Assembly: GCF_024172125.1 (NCBI RefSeq)
Contig: NZ_JAMZEA010000004.1
Coordinates: 310,001-374,000 of the forward strand
From: Actinomadura rupiterrae
GTDB taxonomy: Bacteria > Actinomycetota > Actinomycetes > Streptosporangiales > Streptosporangiaceae
Direction: 5' to 3'
Length of the DNA: 64,000 bases
The notes under the pieces are model-generated. The model made no database searches and had not been told where the DNA came from. It worked only from the letters and a program-made list of their open reading frames with translations. Shown here in pieces: positions 1-7,607 of the stretch (position 1 is its first letter; each line of letters begins with the position of its first letter). The position numbers and the translations under genes were made by a program.

Positions 1-1
1 G

Positions 2-1483
2 GACCTCGACCTGACCGTTTCCGGCGGGCACATCGCCGTGATCGGCGGACCGCAAACCGGCAAGACGACGCTGCTGCGCACGCTGGTGATGTCTCTGGCC
101 CTGACGCACTCTCCCGAGCAGGTGTCGGTGTACGCCCTGGACCTGGTCGGCGGCGGGCTGCACGCCCTCGCGTCCCTGCCCAACGTCGGAGGTGTCGCCG
201 GACGTACCGACACCGAGCGGGTCCGCCGGACCGTCGAAGAAGTCCGCGGCATGCTCGAACTCCGCCAGGAGGTCTTCCGCAAGCACGGGATCGACTCGGT
301 CGCCCGGCTCCGCCGGCTCCACGCCGAGGGGCGCGTCCCCGAACTCCCCTGCGCTGACGTCGTCCTCCTCGTCGACGGGTTCGGCGCGCTGCGCACCGAC
401 TTCGAGGACATCGACGACGACGTCTCCGACCTGCTCCAGCGTGGCGGCGGCTACGGCATCCACGTGATCGCCGGGATGCTGCGATGGCACGACGTCCGCA
501 TCGCGATGCAGTCCAACTTCGGCCAGCGCGTCGAGCTGCGGATCAACGACGCCGCCGACTCGGCGATCGACCGGAAGCTCGCCGAGACCATCTCCGCCCA
601 GCAGGCCGGACGTGCTCTCACCGACGCCAAACTGTTCGGCCACTCCGCACTGCCCCGCCTCGACTCGCGTTCGGAGGCGTCCGATCTCGGCGAGATCGTG
701 GAGGCGACGGCGTCCTCCCTGGGGCAGGCGTGGAAGGGCCCCACCGCCCCACCCGTCCGGGTCCTGCCGCACCTGCTGGCCGCCGACGCACTCCCCACGC
801 TCGCCACCGTCCCGGACGCCGTCCCGATCGGCGTGGACGAACGGACGCTGGAGCCGGTGCTGCTCGACCTGTTCGGCGACGACCAGAACCTCCTCGTCCT
901 CGGCGACGAAGGCTGCGGCAAGACCAACCTGCTCCACCTGATCGCTGACGGCCTGATCGCCCGCTACTCCGCCGAGGAGCTGGTGTTCGCCGTCATGGAC
1001 CCCCGCAGGACGCTCCACGAAGTGATCCCCGAGCCGTACCTCGGCGGCTACGCCGGCAACCCCCGCCTAGCCGCCGGCCTCGCGAACGCCGTGGCACAGG
1101 AACTCGAAACACGCCTCAGCGGCGAAGCAAAGAACACCCCGCGCGTCGTGGTGCTCGCAGACGACTACGACCTCCTCACCACCGCCGGACAGCAGCCCTT
1201 GGCCCCTTTCCTGCCGCTCGTCCCCAGCGGCCGCGATATCGGCCTCCACTTCGTCATCACCCGCCGCATCGCCGGCGCAAGCCGCGGCCTGTACGAACCC
1301 GTGCTCCAAGCCGTCCGCGAGAGCGGCGCCAGCGCCCTACAGATGTCCGGCGACCGTTCCGAAGGCCAACTCTTCCCACCCCACTACCCCGCCCCCCTAC
1401 CTCCAGGCCGAGCCACATGGCTCCCGCGAGGCGGCCTCACCCACCTCATCCAAACCGCCCACCGAGCCTCCGCAGGAGACTGA
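2..1483 (+). CDS. eccC: Type VII secretion FtsK/SpoIIIE ATPase, EccC C-terminal part (5' truncated)
   Basis: This is the C-terminal part of an EccC-type ATPase, the motor of the mycobacterial/actinobacterial type VII secretion system that drives WXG100 (Esx) substrates through the membrane channel. The reading frame is open to the left edge, so the true start lies outside the window. Two tandem FtsK-like modules are visible. The first has Walker A GGPQTGKTT at about 44-70 and a Walker B-like VVLLVDGF near 360. The second has Walker A GDEGCGKTN near 900 and VVVLADDYD near 1150. In characterised EccC the first ATPase module (here lost upstream or outside) does most of the hydrolysis and the later ones bind substrate signals; which modules are active here cannot be judged. 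No other secretion component is visible in the window. Identification of family is strong. Confidence 0.9.
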   Translation, partial: DLDLTVSGGHIAVIGGPQTGKTTLLRTLVMSLALTHSPEQVSVYALDLVGGGLHALASLPNVGGVAGRTDTERVRRTVEEVRGMLELRQEVFRKHGIDSVARLRRLHAEGRVPELPCADVVLLVDGFGALRTDFEDIDDDVSDLLQRGGGYGIHVIAGMLRWHDVRIAMQSNFGQRVELRINDAADSAIDRKLAETISAQQAGRALTDAKLFGHSALPRLDSRSEASDLGEIVEATASSLGQAWKGPTAPPVRVLPHLLAADALPTLATVPDAVPIGVDERTLEPVLLDLFGDDQNLLVLGDEGCGKTNLLHLIADGLIARYSAEELVFAVMDPRRTLHEVIPEPYLGGYAGNPRLAAGLANAVAQELETRLSGEAKNTPRVVVLADDYDLLTTAGQQPLAPFLPLVPSGRDIGLHFVITRRIAGASRGLYEPVLQAVRESGASALQMSGDRSEGQLFPPHYPAPLPPGRATWLPRGGLTHLIQTAHRASAGD

Positions 1484-1861
1484 TCACCATCCCCCGGCTC
1501 ACACCAGCGCTGACCGCCTGCTGGATCGTCAGCCCGGCGTCCTGCGGAACTGCCCGAGTAACTCGGTCAGCTGCCACCGACGTACAGTCGCTGCTGCACG
1601 GAGACTCCACCGGGAATTCTGGTTCTTCTCCCCGGAGTGCGCCCTGATTTGGCCGGACGTCGCGGACGCGCTCGTCCGCTTGCTTGAGGCATGGTTCCCC
1701 CACACCCGTCACTGTCCTTCGGAGCTCACGTCCCACCGCAGGTTCCTCGCCCCAGCCCCAGCGTTTGGCCCGCAGACAGGGCTGACGTTTGGGCCGCGCT
1801 CTCCAGCGCTTGACGCATCGTCAAAGGATGCCGGGCAGCACGCTGCTGACGAATTGTCGAA
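1484..1861. other. Intergenic region with a possible gene remnant
   Basis: No confident gene. One plus-strand frame from about 1563 to 1892 reads like coding sequence around 1614-1690 (FWFFSPECALIWPDVADAL is the most gene-like stretch) but has no convincing start or ribosome site and loses coding character downstream. It may be the tail of a decayed gene. The minus-strand nuclease ends just inside the far edge. Confidence 0.3.
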
Positions 1862-2815
1862 CTATGGCTCCGCCGCCCAAAGCGCGCGGTGATATCTTAC
1901 GTACTCCAATTCAATCTTATGCTTGCGATGAATGCGCAGGTCGCCAACGATCTCACCAGTCAGCTTATTTACGACCTGAAGCTCATCCGTCAGATAAATC
2001 GCGCCATAGTCAAACCGAATATGGTCATTTGGACACAAGCACAACAAGTTGGCGGGTACGTCCGGACCATTATGCTTCTTGCCAAGGCCCTTAATATGGG
2101 CACCTTCGGAGTATGGTCGTCCATTGGGGAGATCAACGGTCTGGCCACAGACCTGACAGCTCCCGCCGTACCACGCCTTGACCTCGCGAACGATCTCTCG
2201 ACGCCGGTTCAAGCGTTCGGTTTGCGCGAGAGTACGACCGACGGGACCAGGGGCGATCTCCTCCTCACCAGGTTCCACGTCGGCTTGAGTGTCCGATTCG
2301 GTCACCCTGGAGGGAAATTCTTCGCTCACCTCAACGTCGGCCGCACTTCCGATCTTGACCAAGTGAAAGATCAGGACCCGAAGTGCCGGGTCGTCTTTAC
2401 TGGGCGCGAACCAGTGATCAACGACCCGATACAGTCCGTCATACACGTACCCCTGCTTGGGCGCCTTCTCCGATGTTGCTTCTGAGCCGTAGAAGACCCG
2501 GACGGGCAAGCCCTCTATCTCACTGGTGATCAGACCAGCGTTTCCCTGCGACTTCTCGCTCTGATCCTTGACCTGCTTACCAGTATTGGGGTCTCGGCCG
2601 CCCTCCCCGGTATAAAGCAGTTCGTCGCCGCGGTCCTCGTCATCCGTGTAGCCGCCGCTGACAACGATTGCGTCGGCCCCCTCGGCTGCGGTGCCGGAGA
2701 TGCCGTTCCGCTCATGCGCGTGGAGTCCAGCCTCCTGGATCTCTACGCGACTGCCGTAAGTCCTGCCTTCCCAGTGCTCCGGCTTCTCTCCGAACTTCCG
2801 CTCATAGTTGCCCAC
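1862..2815 (-). CDS. SRA/YDG-domain HNH endonuclease (modification-dependent restriction)
   Basis: The N-terminal half (about residues 1-170) is an SRA/YDG domain: it carries the family's opening pattern FGEKPEHW...GISG, and the name-giving YDGLY at about residue 150. SRA domains flip out and read 5-methylcytosine or related modified bases. The C-terminal part (about residues 215-300) is an HNH nuclease with a CQVCG knuckle, EGAHIKGL, and a CPNDHIRFD metal/zinc segment. SRA-HNH proteins are known type IV-like restriction enzymes that cut modified DNA. The start is chosen at the GTG at 2815, about 12 bases after GGAAGG; an in-frame GTG at 2902 would add 29 residues unlike the family and has no ribosome site. 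It stands alone, without a methyltransferase, as expected for a modification-dependent enzyme. Base composition (visibly lower GC than neighbours) suggests recent transfer. Confidence 0.82.
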   Translation of the reverse strand: MGNYERKFGEKPEHWEGRTYGSRVEIQEAGLHAHERNGISGTAAEGADAIVVSGGYTDDEDRGDELLYTGEGGRDPNTGKQVKDQSEKSQGNAGLITSEIEGLPVRVFYGSEATSEKAPKQGYVYDGLYRVVDHWFAPSKDDPALRVLIFHLVKIGSAADVEVSEEFPSRVTESDTQADVEPGEEEIAPGPVGRTLAQTERLNRRREIVREVKAWYGGSCQVCGQTVDLPNGRPYSEGAHIKGLGKKHNGPDVPANLLCLCPNDHIRFDYGAIYLTDELQVVNKLTGEIVGDLRIHRKHKIELEYVRYHRALWAAEP

Positions 2816-2923
2816 ACGTCGATCTTGCCATCCTTCCGGCAAATCTGGACAGTATCGACGAACCTGAGCATCTCGCCCCCGGTGCACAGGCAACCACTGC
2901 ACTGGGGGATCTGATCTTGCCGG

Positions 2924-3421
2924 TCACTCCCGCTGAGCTGCGCTGGGGCCGGAGCGGGAGGGGTCTTGGTTGCGCCTCGGCGGCACGTTGCTCCTCGCCT
3001 GACCTGGAGCGTTGTCCCGTTGGTGGTGCGATGAGGCGGGGAGGGGGTGGTAGCGGTAGACGCGGTAGGCACGGTGGCCGTTGATGTGGCTGTGTGAGTG
3101 CAGGCAGAGCTCCATGCCGTGGGGTGCGATGACGCCGAGGAATTCGACCAGCCCTGCCTCGGACGTCGCCTCGAACGACAGGACGTTGCCCTCCACCGAG
3201 TACGGCCCACGGGATGCGCTGGGATGGCTAGGGAGCAGCCAGGCGGCCACCGAAAGGACGGTTTCCTCCAAGGGGAGTTCATGCTCGACGGAGACGGCCA
3301 TGCCCTCGCCTGTGGGGAAGAAGCGCAGGAACGACGTGTACGTCTCGCCTTGTTGGGCGTACAGACCGTCGAGCCGGAGCCGCACGTGAACCCTCCCGGG
3401 GTCGGGGATTCCTTCTAACAC
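2924..3421 (-). CDS. Hypothetical protein, 165 aa
   Basis: I do not recognise the family. The ORF opens MLEGIPDPGRVHVRLRLD and has a regular alternation of strand-like segments (TYTSFLRFFPTGEGMAVSVEHELP) in the first 120 residues, followed by a polar, Pro/Arg/Ser-rich tail of low conservation value. Codon use in the first two thirds matches the surrounding genes; the tail may be a read-through into non-coding DNA. It lies upstream of, and in the same direction as, the SRA-HNH nuclease but is separated from it by about 110 bases, so a shared job is possible but unproven. No signal peptide or membrane segment. Confidence 0.55.
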   Translation of the reverse strand: MLEGIPDPGRVHVRLRLDGLYAQQGETYTSFLRFFPTGEGMAVSVEHELPLEETVLSVAAWLLPSHPSASRGPYSVEGNVLSFEATSEAGLVEFLGVIAPHGMELCLHSHSHINGHRAYRVYRYHPLPASSHHQRDNAPGQARSNVPPRRNQDPSRSGPSAAQRE

Positions 3422-3502
3422 ACGATGTTCGTACGCGACCAGCAGGATCGGCTCGCCTGCTCTCCCCCTGCTGTCGTCCCATCCGAAGGGGCTGGCGGCG
3501 GA

Positions 3503-3921
3503 TTAGCGGTAGTCGGGGTTTTCGTAGTCGAAGCGGCAGCCGGCGTCCCATTCGGAGCGTTGGTTGCCGTGGGCGGGGATGCCGCCGGCGTCTTTGAGGA
3601 TGCGGGCCAGGTGGAGGAGGTTCCAGGTCATGAAGGTGGTGTTGCGGTTGGTGAAGTCGTTCTGCGGGCCGCCGGAGCCGGGGTCGAGGTAGGACGGGCC
3701 GGGGCCGGCTTCGCCGATCCAGCCTGCGTCTGACTGGGGAGGGATCGTGTAGCCCAGGTGTTGGAGGCTGTAGAGGACGTTCATGGCGCAGTGTTTGATG
3801 CCGTCCTCGTTGCCGGTGATGAGGCAGCCGCCGACGCGGCCGTAGTAGGCGTATTGGCCCTTGTCGTTGAGGATGGAGGAGTTGGCGTAGAGGCGTTCGA
3901 TGACGCGCTTCATCACTGAGC
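3503..3921 (-). pseudogene. FMN-reductase/flavodoxin-like gene, C-terminal fragment cut off by IS insertion
   Basis: This frame encodes the C-terminal half of a flavodoxin-fold NAD(P)H-dependent oxidoreductase. Readable landmarks are RVIERLYANSSILND, YAYYGRVGGCLITGNEDG, and the tail ending NPDYR, all typical of the family. The N-terminal half lies at 4837-5131 in the same frame and strand. The two pieces join exactly at a shared nine-base sequence (GCTCAGTGA), giving the uninterrupted reading GDNSSV-MKRV. An ATG at 3913 could restart translation, but the fragment lacks the flavin phosphate-binding loop, so it is presumed non-functional. Confidence 0.85.
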
Positions 3922-4845
3922 CTTTTCCATCACGGGGCGAGGGCGGCCTCGCGGTTTTGTAGGACGCTGATGGCCTTGGCGAGGTGGCCGGCGCGGTAGG
4001 GGCAGCAGCGGAGCTTGGTGAGGATCTTCCATGACTTGAGCTGGGCGTTTCCGCGTTCACCTGGTCCGCGGAGCTTGGCGTGGGCCCGGTTGGCTTGTTT
4101 CTGGGAGGCGGGCTTGTTCCTGCCCTTGTAAGGAACGATGATCGCGGGACCGGCGCCGACGTAGCCCTTGTCGGCCAGGACCGGCAGCCCGCACGCTGCC
4201 AGGGCGCGGATGATTCCCCAGTTCCGGGCCGCTTTCAGGTCGTGGATCGAGCCGGGTACCGCACCCGACACCCACACGATCTGCCCGTACGGGCCGGCAA
4301 TTACCTGCAGGTTCACGCCGTGCTTGTGATGCTTGCCCGAGTAGAAGAGCCGGTCGGCGCGGAGGCGGTCGGTCGCGATGAGAGTGCCGTCCAGGATCAG
4401 ATGTCCCAGCCCGTCTTTCTTCGCCCTGGCGAGTGTGGTGCCGAGCTTGGGTGAGCGGGCCGACAGCCAAGCCACGACCTCGTTCACATACCTCCACGCG
4501 GTCGTCGTCCCGACCCCGAAACCTGCCGCGAGCTGCGCGAACGTATCGCCCTTCTTCAAGTATGCGAGCGTCATCAGCGCCTGCTGCCCCGCGTTCAAAG
4601 CCCGGCCCTTGCTCTTCAGCTTCGTCCGCTCCCGCCGGACGAGACCGGTCAGGTAGTTCAGAGTCGAACGCGACAACGGCAGCGAAGCACGATAGAAAAG
4701 CACGTGAAACCTCTGGTTGTGGGGGGCGGAGGTCAGAGACCCCTCTCCTACCAGGGGTTTCTTCACGTCCACGGCCAGCCACGCCGCCCGCGATCATGCT
4801 GTGATCAGCAGCCTTGAAGAGGCTGCTGGAAAAGGTTCACTGAGC
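3913..4845 (-). mobile_element. IS5-family insertion sequence with target-site repeat
   Basis: A complete small insertion sequence of about 915 bases (roughly 3922-4836) interrupts the reductase gene. The nine bases TCACTGAGC (plus-strand reading) occur on both sides, at 3913-3921 and 4837-4845, as expected for a target duplication; because the ends are similar, the true duplication could be shorter. The termini carry an inverted repeat, CCTTTTCC at 3921-3928 and GGAAAAGG at 4828-4835, with partial matching beyond. It carries one gene, a DDE transposase. Perfect identity of the flanking repeat points to a recent insertion. Confidence 0.87.
3930..4703 (-). CDS. IS5-family (DDE_4/HARBI1-like) transposase
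   Basis: A 257-residue transposase that cuts and joins the ends of the surrounding insertion sequence. The N-terminal third is a helix-turn-helix region (QALMTLAYLKKGDTFAQLA, then GVGTTTAWRYVNEV). The catalytic DDE core is visible as LILDGTLIATDR (first Asp), VLADKGYVGAG (second Asp) and PGERGNAQLKSWKIL (Glu), with the HDL segment between. The length is normal for the family. The start is the GTG at 4703, eight bases after AGAGG; it gives the usual opening VLFYRASLPLSRSTLNY. An upstream in-frame ATG at 4772 has no ribosome site. No frameshift, so the element may still be active. Confidence 0.92.
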   Translation of the reverse strand: MLFYRASLPLSRSTLNYLTGLVRRERTKLKSKGRALNAGQQALMTLAYLKKGDTFAQLAAGFGVGTTTAWRYVNEVVAWLSARSPKLGTTLARAKKDGLGHLILDGTLIATDRLRADRLFYSGKHHKHGVNLQVIAGPYGQIVWVSGAVPGSIHDLKAARNWGIIRALAACGLPVLADKGYVGAGPAIIVPYKGRNKPASQKQANRAHAKLRGPGERGNAQLKSWKILTKLRCCPYRAGHLAKAISVLQNREAALAP

Positions 4846-5131
4846 TGTTGTCGCCGAGCCAGATCGGGCCTGCCAGGACGAGGATGTCGGCGGCCATGAC
4901 GCGGTCCTGGAGGCGGGGCCACTCGTCCGATGGCCAGCCGTGTTCGGTCATGTCGGGCCAGACGCCGGTAGCGATGTCGTGGTCGACGGCGCGGATCTGG
5001 TCGACGTGGACGCCTTGTTTCTTCATGATGTGGGCGCTCGCCTCGATGAGGCCCTGGGTGTTGCTGGTCTCGGGCGAGGGCTTGAGCGTGCAGTTGATGA
5101 ACAGCGCACGCAGGTCGTTGTACTCCGGCAT
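4837..5131 (-). pseudogene. FMN-reductase/flavodoxin-like gene, N-terminal fragment cut off by IS insertion
   Basis: This is the first half of the NAD(P)H-dependent FMN-reductase-like gene split by the IS element. It begins at an ATG (MPEYNDLRALFINCTLKPSP) preceded by GGGAGG seven bases upstream. The segment LFINCTLKPSPETSNTQ is the flavin phosphate-binding loop region, and LVLAGPIWLGDNSSV is the conserved strand and loop before the junction. Beyond the junction the frame runs ten codons into the IS end and stops at 4807, so a truncated polypeptide could be made. The C-terminal half is at 3503-3921. The gene was probably a cytoplasmic flavoprotein reductase of about 235 residues before disruption. 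Confidence 0.85.
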
Positions 5132-5333
5132 CGGACGCCTCCCAAAGGCCGGGCCGCGCCCGACGGGATCCCTACGCGTGGCCACGCGGACCTCGCGCCC
5201 TGTCCCTGCTCAGTTCCCTTCTGGGACTGGGGATTACACCCATCCGGGGTAATGACGTCGTAGCCGCCCGCCAGGCGGCGGGGGTGCCGGTGCGCACCTC
5301 GTTCGGCAGGTGTACAGGTGGGAGCATTGACCG

Positions 5334-5681
5334 GTGATCGAGGAACTGAGGGAGATGAGCGAACGCGAGTACTTCGCCCTCGTCAGGAGTCGGCTGGGAA
5401 TGTTCGTGGTAGGCGGCCGGTTGGCGGGCCTGGAGGCTTTCTTGGACGGTTACGACCAGCACGCACTGCGGCATGGTGGGCCTGGTCTCCAGGGCTGGAG
5501 GGAATGGCTCGTCGCCCGCCGTGGGAGAGACTGCAATCACGGCTGGTCAGGGCAAGTGCACCACATCGCCCTCCCGGACGGCTGGGATCACTGGGAGTTG
5601 CCTCCCGGCAAGGAGGAACACGTCATCGCCGTCCTCTTCGACCTCCTCGACGAGTACCTCGCCGAACAAGAGGCCTCGTGA
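5334..5681 (+). CDS. Hypothetical protein, 115 aa
   Basis: Not recognised. A small acidic, soluble protein starting at GTG with GGGAG upstream. It contains LAGLEAFLDGYDQHAL, an RRGRDCNHGWSGQVHHIALP segment with several His and one Cys, and an amphipathic C-terminal helix (EEHVIAVLFDLLDEYLAEQ). No signal peptide or membrane span. Its stop codon overlaps the start of the next gene in a GTGA junction, so the two are translationally coupled. The arrangement of two small overlapping genes of unknown function resembles effector/immunity or toxin/antitoxin partners, but nothing in the sequence proves this. Confidence 0.65.
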   Translation: MIEELREMSEREYFALVRSRLGMFVVGGRLAGLEAFLDGYDQHALRHGGPGLQGWREWLVARRGRDCNHGWSGQVHHIALPDGWDHWELPPGKEEHVIAVLFDLLDEYLAEQEAS

Positions 5682-6115
5682 ACGGGCCGGAGCTGGACCC
5701 GCCGCCCTCGCGGGACGCGAAGGGGGTGGTGCTGGAATACCTCCGGTGCTTGCGCGTCGCGGAGGCGGCAGTGGTCCCGCAGACGGCTCCCGCCATCGAT
5801 GGTGTGGCTGCTCTCGTCACGGCCGTCATCAGGCGGCAAGCGCCGCGCGAGCACCGGCTTCCCGATGGCACGCACTACTCGGTGCACGGTATCGGCTGCC
5901 TGATCACCCTTCCGGACGGGGCGGAGGTCGACGTGGATATCGACGCGAACGGCCCTCTGCTGCGTTTCAACGCCTGGCGAGTCTGGATGTTCGCCGAATC
6001 GGTTGGGCATGACGAGCTGACAGTGCCGCAGCTGGCGACGGCGTTGGAGGACCTGGCATCCGAGGGTCTGCTCCGTCGTAGCGAGGAAGGGACCGGCTGG
6101 TACACCAACGGATGA
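5678..6115 (+). CDS. Hypothetical protein, resembles DUF6896
   Basis: A 145-residue soluble protein. The central part, with THYSVHGIGCLITLPDG followed by VDVDIDANG and FNAWRVWMFAE, resembles the small DUF6896 family, whose hallmark is a HGIGC-type motif followed by an acidic strand; this is recognition by eye and moderate in confidence. The C-terminal third (VPQLATALEDLASEGLLRRSEEG) looks like a small helical or winged-helix segment. The start is the GTG that overlaps the upstream stop by four bases, which gives translational coupling. Function unknown. Members of this family are often found beside contact-dependent toxin loci, which would make an immunity role conceivable here. Confidence 0.6.
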   Translation: MNGPELDPPPSRDAKGVVLEYLRCLRVAEAAVVPQTAPAIDGVAALVTAVIRRQAPREHRLPDGTHYSVHGIGCLITLPDGAEVDVDIDANGPLLRFNAWRVWMFAESVGHDELTVPQLATALEDLASEGLLRRSEEGTGWYTNG

Positions 6116-6143
6116 AGTCCCTGCGGAAGCCGGCGCGCCGCTG

Positions 6144-7535
6144 TCAGGGGTGGAGGGCGGTGAGGAGGGCTTCTAGGGCTGGGAGGTAGTCGGGTTCTGA
6201 GGGGGCGGCGAAGCCGACTAGGAGGCCGCCGGGCTGGTCCTGGGGATTGTGGTGGAGTTCGGATAGGCCTCTGAGGGCTACGCCGTTTGCTGCGCAGCGG
6301 GCTAGGGCTTCGGGTTCGGTTGGGCCGTTCCTCGGAAGAAGGAGGAGGGCGTGCAGGCCGGCGGGGACGCCAAGGGTAGTGAGGCCGGGGACGGCGGCGG
6401 CTCGGTCTAGGAGGAGGGCTCGGCGGCGGCGGTACCGGAGGCGGGCCGAGCGGATGTGGCGATCGTAGGTATGGCGGGCTATGAGGTCGGCCAAAACCAG
6501 TTGGCTCAGGGTTTCGGTGTACAGGTCGGCGTCTTGTTTGGCTTGGACGACGTCCGGGACCAGGTGGCGTGGGAGGACCATCCAGGCTAGGCGTAGGGCT
6601 GGGCCTAGGGTTTTGGACGCTGTGCCGCAGTAGACGACGTGGTCGGGGGACATGCCTTGGAGGGCTCCGACCGGTTGGCGTTCGTAACGGAATTCGCCGT
6701 CGTAGTCGTCCTCGACGATGACGCCGCCGGTGGTTCGCGCCCATGCGCATACCGCCTGACGGCGGGCCGGGTGGAGTGGGACGCCGGTCGGGTACTGGTG
6801 GGACGGCGTGAGGAAGACCGCGTCGGCGTTCGATGGAATCAGGTCTACGCGGGCGCCTTGCTCGTCCACCGGGAGTGGGGTGGTGGTGATGCCGCCGCGT
6901 TGGACGGCTCCTCGGAAGATGTTGTGGCCTGGGTCCTCAACGGCGGCGGTCGTGGTTCCGGCGGCGGCCAAGACGCTGCTCAGCAGGCGGACGCCCTGGT
7001 AGTAGCCGGACGTGATGACGATGCGGTCGGGGGTGGCGACTGCACCGCGGGTGCGGCCCAGGTAGTCGGCGAGGGCCTGGCGCAGTTCGAGGCGTCCTTG
7101 CGGGTCACCGGCGGCGAAGACCTCGGGACGGGCGCCGGTCAGGACGCGGCGCGTTGCGGCGAGCCAGGCGCTCGTGGGGAAAGTGGTGAGGTCAGGGCGT
7201 CCTGGGCGGAGGTCGTGGCGGGGACGCGGAACGTCGGGCGAGGGCGGTTCCGACTCGGACGCCGGTGAAGTATGCCCTGCGACTGTCGTGCCTGCTCCTC
7301 GGCGGGTGATGAGGAAGCCTTCCTCGGTGAGCTGGTCGTAGGCGGCGGTGACGGTGCCTCGGGAGAGGCCGAGGTCCTGTGCCAGGCCCCGGGTGGACGG
7401 CAGGAGGGTTCCGGCGGGGAGGCGTCCGTCCTGGATCGCGGCGCGCAGGGCGGCTTCCAGGCCCGCGCGGCGCTTGCCGGTGGTGCCCAGGTCGAGATGC
7501 AGGTCGAGCCCCGAACTGGACCAAGAACGTGTCAT
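6144..7535 (-). CDS. MocR/PdxR-type transcriptional regulator (GntR HTH + aminotransferase fold)
   Basis: A 463-residue fusion typical of MocR regulators. Residues about 20-90 form a GntR winged helix (LPSTRGLAQDLGLSRGTVTAAYDQL). The rest is a fold-type I aminotransferase domain that binds pyridoxal phosphate and usually does not catalyse. The PLP lysine is in GTASKTLGP (about residue 303), and the Asp contacting the ring is in VIVEDDYDGEFRY. PdxR members activate PLP synthesis; others control GABA, taurine or unrelated genes. No pdxS/pdxT neighbour is present, so the target is unknown. It is divergent from a phosphodiesterase gene with 72 bases between them, which holds three copies of a nine-base CTGGA-type motif that could be its operator. 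Confidence 0.9.
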   Translation of the reverse strand: MTRSWSSSGLDLHLDLGTTGKRRAGLEAALRAAIQDGRLPAGTLLPSTRGLAQDLGLSRGTVTAAYDQLTEEGFLITRRGAGTTVAGHTSPASESEPPSPDVPRPRHDLRPGRPDLTTFPTSAWLAATRRVLTGARPEVFAAGDPQGRLELRQALADYLGRTRGAVATPDRIVITSGYYQGVRLLSSVLAAAGTTTAAVEDPGHNIFRGAVQRGGITTTPLPVDEQGARVDLIPSNADAVFLTPSHQYPTGVPLHPARRQAVCAWARTTGGVIVEDDYDGEFRYERQPVGALQGMSPDHVVYCGTASKTLGPALRLAWMVLPRHLVPDVVQAKQDADLYTETLSQLVLADLIARHTYDRHIRSARLRYRRRRALLLDRAAAVPGLTTLGVPAGLHALLLLPRNGPTEPEALARCAANGVALRGLSELHHNPQDQPGGLLVGFAAPSEPDYLPALEALLTALHP

Positions 7536-7560
7536 GGAACTGGATCTTATTTCTGGACCA
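7515..7560. promoter_or_regulatory. Candidate MocR operator (three direct repeats)
   Basis: Three similar nine-base direct repeats, ACTGGACCA (7515-7523), ACTGGATCT (7539-7547) and TCTGGACCA (7552-7560), straddle the start of the MocR gene and the gap to the divergent gene. MocR regulators are known to bind direct repeats in such divergent intergenic regions and to repress themselves. The assignment is an inference from position and repetition. Confidence 0.4.
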
Positions 7561-7607
7561 GTCGGACTTTAGGCTCACGATCACCGGCCACCGGAGGGAG
7601 CGGAACT

